Assembly: GCA_020466095.1 (NCBI GenBank)
Contig: CM035807.1
Location: 58,166,605-58,230,604 of the forward strand
From: Chlorops oryzae
Lineage: Eukaryota; Arthropoda; Insecta; Diptera; Chloropidae
Reading direction: 5' to 3'
Length of the DNA: 64,000 nucleotides
The first letter of the stretch is position 1; the number at the start of each line of letters is the position of its first letter. The translations under genes and the position numbers were made by a program. This document shows, piece by piece, positions 10,684-20,820 of this stretch. The notes beneath the pieces were generated by a model. It had not been told where the DNA came from. It worked only from the letters and a program-made list of their open reading frames with translations, and did not search any database.

Positions 10684-10767
10684 CTGAGGTGGTCAGAGTG
10701 GCTAAGGTGTTGGGTAAAGATACCTGATGATGAACCTGTAAGCTAGGTTCGAAACCGGTCGTATCGG
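10684..10767 (+). other. tRNA-like sequence (class II, Ser/Leu-like), probably a SINE head or tRNA pseudogene
   Basis: TGGTCAGAGTGG (10690-10701) resembles an A box and GGTTCGAAACC (10746-10756) is a near-perfect B box, with spacing that fits a long-variable-arm tRNA. The T stem and acceptor stem pair poorly, so it is unlikely to be a working tRNA. It sits exactly between the two 380-bp direct repeats. Pol III promoter function is possible but unproven. Confidence 0.35.
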
Positions 10768-10882
10768 CTTTCCACACTTCTCGGCAATTTATGAAAAATA
10801 AATTTTTTCAATTGCCAAATATTACATTTTTCACTATAAGCGAAAAATGAGAGACCAAAAAGCCTAAATAATAATGCAAAAA

Positions 10883-11268
10883 GTTTAAAAATATAATATA
10901 ACTAATAACAAATTAATGGAACATATAAGCAACTAAGAGTGTGGTATGGCGCTTTGTACTAAAATTAAGAACTTCAAATCTTTCATTTTCTCAAATCAGA
11001 TTCCCGTTCAGTAAAGAGCATATTGGAATTTCTCCTCAACACGGAAATGACGTTAGACAAATAAAAAGAGAGCGCCAGTGCCGCCAAAAAAGAACAAATT
11101 AGTTTTCAAAACCTTAATTGGTGGAAACGGAGCGACATCATTTTTTTTTTAGTTCTATTTTATTCTAGGAGTACGTCTTGACATCGGGACGGATCAACAA
11201 CATTGAACCTCAACCGAATCGACATCGAATCTGCGCCCTCATTTAAATTTTCGCATGATCATTAAGCC
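10883..11268. repeat. 386-bp direct repeat, copy 2
   Basis: Second copy of 10295-10672. It ends just upstream of the protease ORF of gypsy B at 11282, so it may be the leader of that element. Confidence 0.85.
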
Positions 11269-11281
11269 GTAGGTTCCCAAA

Positions 11282-12110
11282 ATGGAGATGATAGCACTTA
11301 GAAATTTAACCTTGGAGGAGCTAAGAAAGACTTGTAGGAAGTTCGATTTAGTTCCCAGAGCCGAGCGGGCAGAGCTGCAACGCCGCTTACTGTTACATAT
11401 AGGAAAATTGAAAAGGGAAAATAAAACCCATCCTAGCCTTTTTACACATACGAGGTGCTGCTGTGACGTCTGCAGGAACATTTGGTATCAACCAAAGGAA
11501 AACGTTTTAGGAAAAAAAGGTGCAGGCGAAAATCCCACTCATACAGTTTACGAGAAACCCCCTTACCCCAGGGAAAAAGAAAACAACCTAGACCGACGTC
11601 GAATTTTTAAAGATATAATGATTTACGACTCGAAAGGAGAGCAACAAGCTAGGATAACATTCTTGGACACAGGCAGTGACTTAAGTACAATATCAACTTC
11701 CAAGTATTTGGAGCTTTTTGGTGAAAGAGCTTTCGAGGGAAAAGGTACCCTCGTTTACGGTGTGGGGGGAGGTCAAACAAAGACGGAAGGGACAATTAGC
11801 GTTAGGATAAAAATCGATAACTTGCCACTTGTACTGAAAATGCACATCATGCATGAAGCGGATGCTCTGTTCCAAATCACAATCGGCAATGACATCCTTA
11901 AATATTTAGACATCTTGGTTTCCGAAGAGGGAGGCACATTTCTCCGGAATACACAAGACGCTTCACCCAGAACATTCGCGTTATCATTCACGACCTCCGG
12001 TTATTCCACACCCACTAGAACAGCTTTCGAAGAAGAACTCTTAAACTTCAATGTCATGGGTTCGCCGAATAGTACACTGCACGATGAACTCGATTTAGCG
12101 CATTTGGATA

Positions 12111-12112
<2 letters not shown>
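11282..12112 (+). pseudogene. Gypsy B: N-terminal pol segment with SAP-like motif and aspartic protease
   Basis: The open frame starts ATG-GAG-ATG. Residues about 5-40 (LRNLTLEELRKTC...ERAELQRRLLLHI) look like a SAP-type helix-extended-helix. The retropepsin follows with ITFLDTGSDLSTIS near residue 125-138 and an ILKYLDILV-type C-terminal block near 205. No gag with zinc knuckles is seen upstream. The frame is interrupted at 12112 by the poly(T) end of the LINE and resumes at 17100 in the same phase after the duplicated ATTTGGATAAT. The protease active site itself is intact. The 302-codon reading frame is therefore a truncated piece plus LINE sequence. Confidence 0.75.
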
Positions 12113-12141
<29 letters not shown>

Positions 12142-12368
12142 GGGTTTTTATTATTGCATCTTCATATCATATGAACTAACAACAAGTTAATGAATCTTAA
12201 AACTAAAACTAAAACAAAACTAAAAAAAAATATTAATTAATATTATATGACTTTCAGTCCACGCCAACGCGTGAACTGGGCTGCCGTTCCGTATGATGAA
12301 ATCCATAGAATTTTTTTCCAGGAGAAATTTTTTTTTATTACAAAAATTTGCAAAAATTTAAAGGGGGA

Positions 12369-15038
12369 TTAGTTGTGAGACAGTGATGGCAAGTCACGCC
12401 TTTTTAGCCTTGAGGAGCTGTTTGTTAGCAACAAATTTCTAGCTAATGGGTTCGGATGTTGGGACAACCGAGTGCAATATTTGCGGCTTAATGAAATAAG
12501 CTCGTTTTTAACCATGGGGGTACAAAGGTCTTTATGTATGTTTTCGTTTTTTATAAACCATGGAGCACCAGTTATAGTCCGAAGAATTTTGGACTGTGAG
12601 CGTTGGATAATGTCTATTAAAGAGTTACTGGCTTTTCCCCAGAGCTGGGAACCATAAGTCCATATAGGCTTTATTGTTGCGTTGTAAAGAAGCACTTTGT
12701 GTTCGAGCCGCAATCGTGACTTACTGTTAAAAAGCCAGTGCAGTTTTTGGGCGCTCAGCTTCATTTGGGTGCGTTTAGCCTCAATATGCTTGCGCCACGT
12801 GAGACGGCGATCTAAGTAAATGCCAAGATACCTCACTTCATTTGCTTGTGGAACATGAGTGTTATTAAGCATAATAGGGGGGCCAGTTCCGCGACGCAAC
12901 GTGAAAGTAATGTGGGTGCATTTACTTTCATTTACTTTTATTCTCCAGTTCGCAAGCCAGTCTTCAACGGTATGAAGATGATTATTAAGAACTCGAGAGG
13001 CGACCACAGGATCGCTGTGTGCAAACAAAATTGCTGTATCATCTGCAAATGTAGATGTGAAGAGTTCTGGGGATACAGGCAGGTCAGCCGTGTAAATCAG
13101 GTATAGCAGTGGCCCTAGGACACTACCTTGAGGTACACCTGCTGAAATGTCAAATTCATTTGTCGTGTGTGTTCCATATTTGATTTGGAACTTCCTTTCA
13201 GAGAGGTAGGATTGTAGGACTGTGTGAGTGTTTTCGGGAAGGGTATGTTTAATTTTAAACATTAAACCAGAGTGCCATACTTTATCAAAGGCTTGCGAGA
13301 TGTCCAGAAATATGGCGGAGCAGTATTTCTTTTTTTCAAATGCGTTTCTGATTTCGGTGGTAACTCTGTTTACCTGTTCAATGGTGCCATGGCTTTTACG
13401 AAAACCAAACTGGTGCTCGGGAATAGCTCCAGAGTTTTGCAAAGGTGGTAAAATTTTTGCTAAGAGACATTTTTCAAAGACTTTTGAGAGTACTGGCAAC
13501 AAGCTAATTGGCCGATATGATGATGGAAGTGATATATCTTTTCCTGGCTTAGAGATCATAAATATGTTCGAAATTTTCCAGGGTCTAGGGTAATATCCTA
13601 GTCTCAATATTGCGTTGAATATGAAGAGGATTAACCTTGTTGCTACAGTGGGGAGTTGTTGCACCATCTGTGGGGTTATAAGATCAAAGCCTGCAGCCTT
13701 TTTTGTGTTTAGCTCGCCAATGATAGTCTTGATCTCCTTGTGCTGAAATTCGCCTATATTTTCGATTGAACGAGGGTTTATTTTGGGAAATTGAAAATCG
13801 TTAGTGCGTGGGTTGGGCTTAAAAACGTTTTCAAGATACTTAGCAAATACATGCGCTTTTTCTTCGTCCCTTCTAGCCCAGCTTCCAGTGTTAGTACGCA
13901 GTGGTGCTACGTTTGTTTTGGGTGCCTTCATCTTTTTATTTGCTTTCCAAAGAGAATAGTTTGATTCTGCTGTGGGGCTCAAATTACGAGTGTAATTTTC
14001 TAGATTAGTTTTCAGATCATTATCAAGAGCTTCTCTCAGGCGCTTAGTCGCTTGCACTAAGTTAACTTTCGCGGTGGGTGATCGTTGTCGCTGCCATTCC
14101 CTTCGTAGGCGTCTTTTTTCTCGTACAAGAGTTTCGATCTCGCTTGAAGTATATCTTCGAGATTCTATTGGGTTGCTAATTATTTTTGGGGTTGCATGAA
14201 CTGCTGCCGATATCATGATATTGTTTACCTCTGTTACGGCATCGTCAATATCACATTCGATTCGGAGTATAGAGCTCTCGTTCAAATGCGAGCTTATATA
14301 TTTTTTGTATTTAAGCCAGTGGGTTTTATTTGTTACAATTCTGCCGGGTTTTTCGATGAATGTGGGCAAGCCCATCATTTTAATTATAACAGGGGAATGG
14401 TCGGATGAAAGATCGAAATTGGGTTCAGCATGTACTTCGCTACGATCGAAGTTTTTGCTGATCGCAAAATCAATGAGGTCGGGTTTTTTTTGTAAATCGG
14501 ACGGCCAGTAGGTGGGTTGGCCTGTTGTAATACAGTCAAAATTTTGATGACTGTTTATAATTAGTGAATATAACTGTCGGCCTTTGGGGTTTATTAATCT
14601 TGAGCCCCAGTGTGGGTGCTTGGCAATATAGTCTCCAGCTGCTATGAATTTGTTTCCGAGCGTTTTGAAGTACTCCATGAATTGAGTTTCAGTAACTGAG
14701 TACCTGGGAGGGCAGTATACTGCACTTAAGGCGACAATGTTGTTACCATATTGCAGTGAAATGGAGGTTGCTTGCAAATAATTTAATGAAAAGTCATCCA
14801 TCGAATCGTGTTTTATTCGGGTTCTTATCAGTATACCGGTGCCGCCGTGTGACTTTCCATCTGGGTGATGAGTGCCATAAAACGTATAATTTTTAATAGT
14901 AAAATTATTTTTGCTTGTGAGGTGGGTTTCACTGACGAGCATTTCGTCAATTGAATGTAATTCAAGAAATTTTTGAATTTCAAGCTTGTGTTGTCGAATG
15001 CCGTTAGCATTCCAATGACAAATTTTTAGGACACTCAT
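12369..15038 (-). CDS. Jockey-type LINE ORF2: endonuclease and reverse transcriptase (889 aa)
   Basis: An open frame of 889 codons, close to the ~900 residues of jockey ORF2. The N-terminal endonuclease shows CHWNANGI near residue 7, SETHL near 36, G-D-Y-I near 135-138 and SSDHSPV near 212. RT shows YRPISLLPVLSKVFEK, FGFRKSHGT, DISQAFD, AGVPQGSVLGP and the catalytic F-A-D-D near 663. ATG overlaps the ORF1 stop (ATGA at 15035-15038), suggesting coupled translation. In the endonuclease the catalytic Asn of the GD(F/Y)N motif is Ile (codon ATT at 14627-14625), so target nicking should fail although the frame is open. No RNase H domain follows RT. Confidence 0.9.
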   Translation of the reverse strand: MSVLKICHWNANGIRQHKLEIQKFLELHSIDEMLVSETHLTSKNNFTIKNYTFYGTHHPDGKSHGGTGILIRTRIKHDSMDDFSLNYLQATSISLQYGNNIVALSAVYCPPRYSVTETQFMEYFKTLGNKFIAAGDYIAKHPHWGSRLINPKGRQLYSLIINSHQNFDCITTGQPTYWPSDLQKKPDLIDFAISKNFDRSEVHAEPNFDLSSDHSPVIIKMMGLPTFIEKPGRIVTNKTHWLKYKKYISSHLNESSILRIECDIDDAVTEVNNIMISAAVHATPKIISNPIESRRYTSSEIETLVREKRRLRREWQRQRSPTAKVNLVQATKRLREALDNDLKTNLENYTRNLSPTAESNYSLWKANKKMKAPKTNVAPLRTNTGSWARRDEEKAHVFAKYLENVFKPNPRTNDFQFPKINPRSIENIGEFQHKEIKTIIGELNTKKAAGFDLITPQMVQQLPTVATRLILFIFNAILRLGYYPRPWKISNIFMISKPGKDISLPSSYRPISLLPVLSKVFEKCLLAKILPPLQNSGAIPEHQFGFRKSHGTIEQVNRVTTEIRNAFEKKKYCSAIFLDISQAFDKVWHSGLMFKIKHTLPENTHTVLQSYLSERKFQIKYGTHTTNEFDISAGVPQGSVLGPLLYLIYTADLPVSPELFTSTFADDTAILFAHSDPVVASRVLNNHLHTVEDWLANWRIKVNESKCTHITFTLRRGTGPPIMLNNTHVPQANEVRYLGIYLDRRLTWRKHIEAKRTQMKLSAQKLHWLFNSKSRLRLEHKVLLYNATIKPIWTYGSQLWGKASNSLIDIIQRSQSKILRTITGAPWFIKNENIHKDLCTPMVKNELISLSRKYCTRLSQHPNPLARNLLLTNSSSRLKRRDLPSLSHN

Positions 15039-16692
15039 TTCTTTGCAATTAGAATTTGCAAGAGTTGGCTTTGAGCCCGCATCATCTCTTGCAGCATTGA
15101 TTGCACAGTTGAAGTGAACTGCATCATGCAGTTTGTCAAATTCGAGATCATTGATTCCAAATTTGATATGGCACCTTGAGGGTGTACCGCAGTGTTCGAT
15201 CTGACAGCGTCAGCGTACGAAATAGTCATAGGAGTACGACCAGGATGTGCTGCTGTCGCAAGAGATATTTGAGCTTGGGTCGCAGTGTTAGACTTTACTG
15301 CGTCAGCATATGAAAATGCTTTGGGATGAAGAGCAGCTGGTGCTGGCCCTTGCTGGCTCGGCAGGAAGTTCGGAACTTCTTGATGAGTTTTCCGCTTGGG
15401 TTGGTCTTTTTTTTTATTGCTATGTAGATTGGGCATCCACGATAACTCGCTTTGTGGTTACCACTACAGTTGCTGCATTTTCTTACATCAGAGTTGTCTT
15501 GATCAACTTGACAAGATTTCGAAGAATGCCGATCTCCACATGTAGCGCACACGGGGTGCAATGTGCAATAGTTTTGCGTGTGACCAAATTCTTGGCAATT
15601 AGAGCATTGAACCGGTCCTTTCCGCTTATGAGGCTCTTCGACCGTAATTTTGCGGTGTAGCAAAAATTGCAGATTGTATATTGGGTGGACCTCGTTCTTT
15701 TTTAGTTTTTGGGAGTTGGCTGAAGGATCAAGCTCAATGCGATATAGGGGTTGCGGAATATTTTGTTTGTTTTTAATATTAAAAACGGTTTTCGTTGGAA
15801 AACCTGCAGCTTGCAGAGCGCCTTTGATCTCTGCTGGGTCAACTGAGGGCTCGATGACTTTTATTACTACCACTAAACCTTTGCTTGCTTTAAGCTGGTA
15901 GGTATAGTAGCTTCTTTTGAGTTTATTAAAGTGATTCACCAGGGTACGATAGTGGGTTTCCGTATAAATTTGTATTTTAGTTTCTTTCACGTTACCCCTT
16001 TTAATGGAAACAACGTGAAAGTTGCTGCTGCCTATGGAACGAGCAATAGTTGCTACTAGAGCGTTTGAACATTCCTCACGCAAGTAGATTGGGGGAGGCT
16101 TAATTTTTTTGGCGGGGTTAGAGTTAGATGGTTCTTGATCATCGCTGCTAGCAAGGAGCACAAACCTATTTTGGCTTGGGCTAGGAGAAATATTTGTTGT
16201 TGTGTTCGGTTTTAGTTGTTTTTGAGCTTTCTGTCCTTGCATTTTTTGTGGGCTCAGTTTTCGCTTTATGTTCACGTAGCGATCCATGCCTGTCTGCACT
16301 GCCGATGCTTTTTGTTTTTCGTGGACGCAAACGTTTTTTGTAATAGCGGCAGCGGCGCTAGAAATTGCTTGGGCAGAGCGCGAAGCTGAGCTCTGAGCTG
16401 ATGTTTGAGCTCCAATTTCGGCTTCGTTGTGTCTGTTTTCTTCTCCTATGCTAGCTTTGGTGCTTGTTTGTGTGTTGCTAGATTGCTCTTCTGTTGGTAG
16501 TGTTGAGGTCAGGCTTGCAATGAGAGCCGAGACCGTTGATGTTGATGCTATTGCTGTATATTTAGGAAGAGCATAAGTAGAAGTTAGCGTACTTACTGCG
16601 GTGCAGGGAGCAAGAGAGTTTGTAGGCGGTAGGGGCAAAGTATTTGCTGCTTCGTTCTGCTGCGATGTGCGGGGGAGCTTGCCTAGAGGCAC
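15035..16692 (-). pseudogene. Jockey-type LINE ORF1 (gag-like), frameshifted
   Basis: The first 430 or so residues are open from 16692. They are rich in Ser/Thr/Ala at the N-terminus, then show a jockey-type RNA-binding region and three knuckles: CSNCQEFGHTQNYC, CATCGDRHSSKSC and CSNCSGNHKASYRGC, near residues 357-410. The frame then shifts at a T run near 15405-15415 (A run on the coding strand) into the frame that carries the C-terminal SYADAVK/SYADAVR repeats and ends at 15035, overlapping ORF2. A homopolymer indel, real or sequencing error, is the simplest reading. ORF1 proteins of this type bind element RNA and steer it to chromosomes. Confidence 0.85.
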
Positions 16693-17099
16693 CGAGTGAA
16701 GGCTCGTTGTGACATTTTGTTGTTGGAAAGCATCCGAAACGCTGTGCGAGCGACGTCGACCGCACGGCGGAGAGCGTTGGACACTTATTTTCGTTGCTTT
16801 AGTTTTTCTTAGTTTTTATTTTATTTTTTTTTTTTTAGTACAAAATTTCGTTTTGTTTATATATATATGAATATATATATATATATATATAAATAATTAT
16901 ATTTTTATATTTTTTTAAGAGTCACTGTCTCACTGTTTTGGATCATAAATATTTTTATATATACACTGTTTTATATATATTAATAAACTTTATTGTTTAT
17001 ATTATTTAATTTTTTTTTTTCCTGTTTTTTTCTTTCTCTTTTGAGAGACTTGCGGTCGAATTTAAAACGCGTCCGACAGGTGCGTTGACTTGAGAGAGT
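16693..17099 (-). other. 5' UTR of the jockey-type LINE
   Basis: 407 bp between the ORF1 start and the 5' end. It contains AT-rich runs including an (AT)n tract near 16860-16890. LINEs of this type carry an internal Pol II promoter here; I see no clear Inr/DPE set that I would mark. Confidence 0.6.
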
Positions 17100-18047
17100 A
17101 TTTGGATAATAACACTCGAAAAGAAATAGAAATATTAGTCACGAACTATTGTTCGATCAGAAATTTAAATTCGCCAGTAAAGTTGGGATTGCAATTAATC
17201 GACAACATTTCATTTTCGCATTTCCCAGCCAAGCTGCCCGCATGCGACCGAGAAATAGTCAAAGCCCACGTACAAGAGTGGTTGAACATAGCAGTAATTA
17301 AACTGAGTTCATCGGAATAGTCCTCTCCGATCTACCAATCGTCAAGAAGAAATATAAGTGAGCCCTTCTCAGTAGAATACCATAAGTTGAATCAAAAAAT
17401 TGTTCCGGAGAAACCTCTCTTCATTTCCTTCGACGATGTACTATTACGACTACGAAGTGCAACACTTTACACCACGTTGTTGGTAAAAACAAAATCCGTG
17501 CTAATGCCAATGGCAGACGACTCCAAAGCATTTACCTCTTTCGTAACAGAAGATGGCCAATATGAATTCAATTACGTCCCACTTGGCTTAGCTAACAGAC
17601 AAACGATGGGCTGTCGCTTCATTAATAGCATTTTTTAGAATTTGGTTGAAATTAGTTCCGCAGTCATTAACAAATACCAAATATTGATCCCGGCCAACTC
17701 TAAACTGGAAGGGGTACAGAAACTAACCGAAGTGTTAAATGTAGCCAAGGAATATGGACTAGAAAAAGACTGGAAAAATTGTCAGTATTTGTCGAGCAAG
17801 TTATCTTTTTGGGGGTACTTGTTAGAAGACTCTAAAATTAGACCAGCCCCAGAATTTCTCCGACGGATATGTAACTATCCATTTCCACGTGACATAAGCT
17901 CAGTTAGAAAATTTTTGGAACTAACATCGCAATTAAGAAGGTTCGTTCCAGAGTATGCGGTAGTGGTAAAACCACTATCAGATCTACTCCGCAAACATTC
18001 AAGTTTTTTTTCAACATCGAAAGCGCACTATCATTTCAACAGATTAA
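17100..18047 (+). pseudogene. Gypsy B: reverse transcriptase (broken)
   Basis: The frame resumes after the LINE target duplication. LRSATLYTTL (finger/palm) lies near 17450, SFVTEDGQYEFNYVPLGLANR near 17545-17600 and the thumb and connection (IRPAPEFLRRICNYPFPRDISSVRKFLELTSQLRRFVPEY) near 17837-17955. Stops at about 17318 and 17636 break the frame. The region that should hold the catalytic YLDD (near 17640-17680) has no readable motif, so the active site is lost. The gene is then interrupted at the TTAA target by the piggyBac-like element. Confidence 0.82.
18044..18047. repeat. TTAA target duplication, left copy
   Basis: TTAA at 18044-18047 and 19099-19102 directly flanks the inverted ends of the piggyBac-like element. 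TTAA duplication is the hallmark of that superfamily. Confidence 0.9.
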
Positions 18048-18301
18048 CCCTCTAACCACTTTTTTTGAAATAGTTGATAAAAAGAGTCGGAATAATTTTT
18101 TTGGGCTAATTTGAGCCTGAAAAACACAATGACATCATTATTTTTTCAATTTGACTTACCGTTTAGCCGCCAGGTGAGAAAAGGTGAAGGGTGCTCAGAT
18201 GCACTCTTAGCGGTTTAAGTATAAAAAAGAAGATAGGTATAGGATAGGATAGAAGGTACAAAATTCTTTTTTTAATGTATTTTATTAAGAAAAAGATTAA
18301 A

Positions 18302-18523
18302 TTAATAATGAATCTCGGTAAAACTAATTCTTTTTTGTGTGATATTCCAAAAAACAATTTTTGTTGGTATTACAACACAGAGAAATACTGCATTTTTGGC
18401 AAACACAGAAAGTTTGTGTTTTTTTTTTGGTTTGCTACAATATTGGCACTTGAGGCGATTTTTGTAGAAAATTGGGAAATGATCCATACCGTCATAGCGA
18501 ATATCAGCTACAGGGTGAACCAC
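18302..18523 (-). pseudogene. Remnant of piggyBac transposase C-terminal cysteine-rich domain
   Basis: The translation has R-Y-D-G-M-D-H-F-P followed by LKCQYCSKPKKK and FLCVV. This fits the C-terminal zinc-binding region of piggyBac transposases (R-x-D-...-H-x-P, CxxC, later CxKC and LC). The second CxxC pair is mutated. The region binds element ends in known family members. The catalytic DDD core is absent from the element. Confidence 0.75.
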
Positions 18524-18712
18524 TCTTCTTCCAACTATTGAAACACCTGCCCCTCCTTCTGCTTGTGTAGTGGATGATTGGCTTGTAATCGTGGGTGAAG
18601 ATGATCGGCTTGTTGATGATGGTCATTATAGTCATTATAAAATACAAAAAACAAAAATAGAATGAGATATTTACAATATAAATAGGGTAAAAAAGTTTAC
18701 GTTACCCGACAT

Positions 18713-18730
18713 GGGTGCATTGATGCACCC
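18713..18730. repeat. 18-bp palindrome inside the piggyBac-like element
   Basis: GGGTGCAT and ATGCACCC are perfect 8-bp inverted arms around TG. Related half-sites appear near both ends of the element (18188-18204 and 19067-19083). Confidence 0.7.
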
Positions 18731-19102
18731 TTATATTTTATGAAATTTCGCGCACAAAAAAAACTTTTTTCGAACAAAACTTTGAAAAATGTATAAATAT
18801 AATACTTACCTTTAGCTAGCGAAAATTCCCAAAACGTAAAAATTATTGTTTCCGCGAATACACGACACTAAAAAATATGTTTTTTTTAAACAAAAAATCG
18901 TGCTTAATTCACGAAAGCACACACTGGAATGACTTTACAAGCCAAACTTTCCGTTACACGTCAAAAACTTCTGAGAAAGAGATATCAAGTAAGGTATGGC
19001 GAACAGATGCATACTAATTCCTATATAATTTTGATACACCGTACTTAATAACGCAATTATGTAAAGGGTTCTTAGATACACCCTTACCGGTTAGAGGGTT
19101 AA

Positions 19103-20493
19103 ATAATACCTGATGAATGCCCCGGTGTTGATATCATTCAATCAGAGCGCACTCACAAAAATCCTTCCAAGTGCAAACCGATATGGCTACTGTGCAACAC
19201 TCTTCCAAAGATTTCCCATCCAGAAGTCATGGCATCCGATAGAATCAATCAGTAGAAGAACCACGGACTCAGAAGCTCGATATACCCAGTACGAACTGGA
19301 AGTTCTGGCAACCATTTCAGCATTGAAGAAATGGAAAACTTATGTGCAGAGCACAAGAGTACAAATCGTAACCGATTGCAAGGCGTTTGCAAGGAAATCG
19401 AGTGAACAACCTCGAGTTTCGAAATTGAGGAGTTACCTGCAGGAATTTGACTATTATCTCAAACAACGTCGCAGGCAAGAATCAAAAGAGTTTAGCATTT
19501 TGAGCAGAGCGTGCCAATTATTAACACAAACCGCACTGAAAGAAAGATTAAAAGCAGATCAACAACTGGACCACTGGACTAGCCTAGTTATCCAGTTAAT
19601 GGAGCATACCGAGTACGAGGACTTTTTTCTGCGGTGCGGGATGGTGCAAAAAGATCCCACTAAGGAACTTTTAGTAATACCCGTAACGTTGGAACGGGAA
19701 ATCATTTACCTCGCACATGGTCAAGGACATCTGTCAGCAAGAGAAACTCAAAATTTGCTGGAGGAAACCGTATTCATTCCAAATGTGAAATTAAAGGTAG
19801 AACAGATATTAAACGATTGTTTAGAATGCATAGTAACCATACAGAGGTCAAAAGAACCATCAGGACTGCTAAGTCCAATCTATAAGGGGGACCGGCCATT
19901 GCGCACGCTATATCTGGGTCACGTGGGACCATTTGCTCCAACGGTCAAACAATATACCCACATTTTAACAAAAACAAAATTCCTTTTCCAGGTACATTTG
20001 GCTTTTTCCAATGAAGGAGATAAGCAGGGCAAAATTTATAGCCAAACTAAAAATACACTCCAAAATGTTCGGAACCCGTGATCGAGTATTAACAAACACG
20101 AGTACGTTTATCACAGAACCGTTTAGAGCCCATTGTATTAGTAACAACATAGAACACGTGACAGTAGTAGAAAAAATAGCAACCAAAAGTTGTCTCACCG
20201 AATGGGTACACACGAAAATAATCAATTCATTGACCGAACTAAGTTCAGAACAACCAGAAAGCTGGAATAAATGCGTTAAGAGAGTCCAGGAAATGTTGAA
20301 CTTTGCGCAACCCAAATCTTATCCAACTAAACTGCCCAACATTCCTGAAATGGAAGCGACAGCAATCGCTCATTTCGAGACTAAAGGCGAAAATATCTGG
20401 CAGGAGATAGATGAGGAGTTTTCACAAAAGAAGAGAATCCATCATGGGAAACATTCGGAGATATCAGGGGGACAAAATGAGAAGGAGTGTTAA
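19103..20493 (+). pseudogene. Gypsy B: RNase H remnant and integrase (frameshifted)
   Basis: The frame from 19113 holds LMNAPVLISFN (RT connection), then TTDSEARYTQYELEVLATISALKKW and VQIVTDCKAF (RNase H blocks two and three). The integrase H2C2 zinc region follows (HGQGHLSARE...CLECI, near 19720-19840). The core begins at YLGHVGPF, where the first catalytic Asp appears replaced. Near 20030 the frame shifts and continues at 20011-20493 (FGTRDRVLTNTSTFITEPF, the second core block, where the catalytic Asp is N; then TVVEKIATKSCLTEWVHTKI). Several catalytic acids are therefore lost. Confidence 0.78.
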
Positions 20494-20536
20494 AAATAAA
20501 GCCGTCAAAAAATTATAATGATCGTGAATAGATTAA

Positions 20537-20820
20537 TTGCTTCGACAGTAGTTCTACATACATTTCATTTTTTTTATGTGCTAGTGAAATCATCCATTGC
20601 TTTATCAGTAGCTCTAAGCGCAGTGGATTTTTATCATGTATAACGGTAGTAAAATTCTTTATCGCTTCGACAGTAGTTCTACATACATTTCATTTTTTTT
20701 ATGTGCTACTGAAATCATCCATTGCTTCATCAGTAGCTCTAAGCGCAGTGGATTTCTATCAGGTATAACGGTAGTAAAATCATTTATTGCTTCGTCAGAA
20801 GTTTAGCATGCATTTTTATG
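20537..20820. repeat. 125-bp tandem repeat, about 2.3 copies
   Basis: Units begin at 20537, 20662 and 20787 (TTGCTTCG[A/T]CAG...), an exact 125-bp period for the first two. Each unit has two related ~62-bp halves (ATTGCTTC.ACAGTAG and ATTGCTT.ATCAGTAGC). The array lies between the integrase and the env-like gene of gypsy B. Confidence 0.85.

Larger units (their letters stand above)
12113..17099 (-). mobile_element. Full-length jockey-type LINE (minus strand)
   Basis: The element is about 4.99 kb and inserted antisense into gypsy B. Its 3' poly(A) appears as the T run 12112-12138; the 5' end is at 17099. Perfect 11-bp target duplications ATTTGGATAAT lie at 12102-12112 and 17100-17110. It has a gag-like ORF1 with three CCHC-type knuckles and an ORF2 with apurinic-type endonuclease and RT but no RNase H, which is the jockey layout. 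Removing it restores the gypsy B frame. ORF1 has one frameshift and ORF2 a damaged endonuclease motif, so this copy is probably inactive. Confidence 0.93.
18048..19098. mobile_element. piggyBac-like non-autonomous element (1051 bp)
   Basis: Ends are the inverted pair CCCTCTAACC / GGTTAGAGGG, flanked by TTAA. The interior holds a minus-strand remnant of the piggyBac transposase C-terminus (18302-18523) but no catalytic domain, so the copy is a deletion derivative. A terminal-like motif (GGTGCTCAGATGCACTC... at 18188) resembles the right end (GGTTCTTAGATACACCC at 19067), and a palindrome GGGTGCAT-TG-ATGCACCC lies at 18713-18730. These may be transposase-binding repeats. Removing the element and one TTAA joins gypsy B RT to its RNase H region in frame. 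Confidence 0.92.

Noticed and set aside
10684..10767. Functional tRNA gene
   Set aside because: A and B boxes are present, but the T and acceptor stems do not pair well.
18275..18541. Plus-strand 88-codon frame in the piggyBac-like element
   Set aside because: The minus strand carries the recognisable transposase tail; the plus frame is its shadow.
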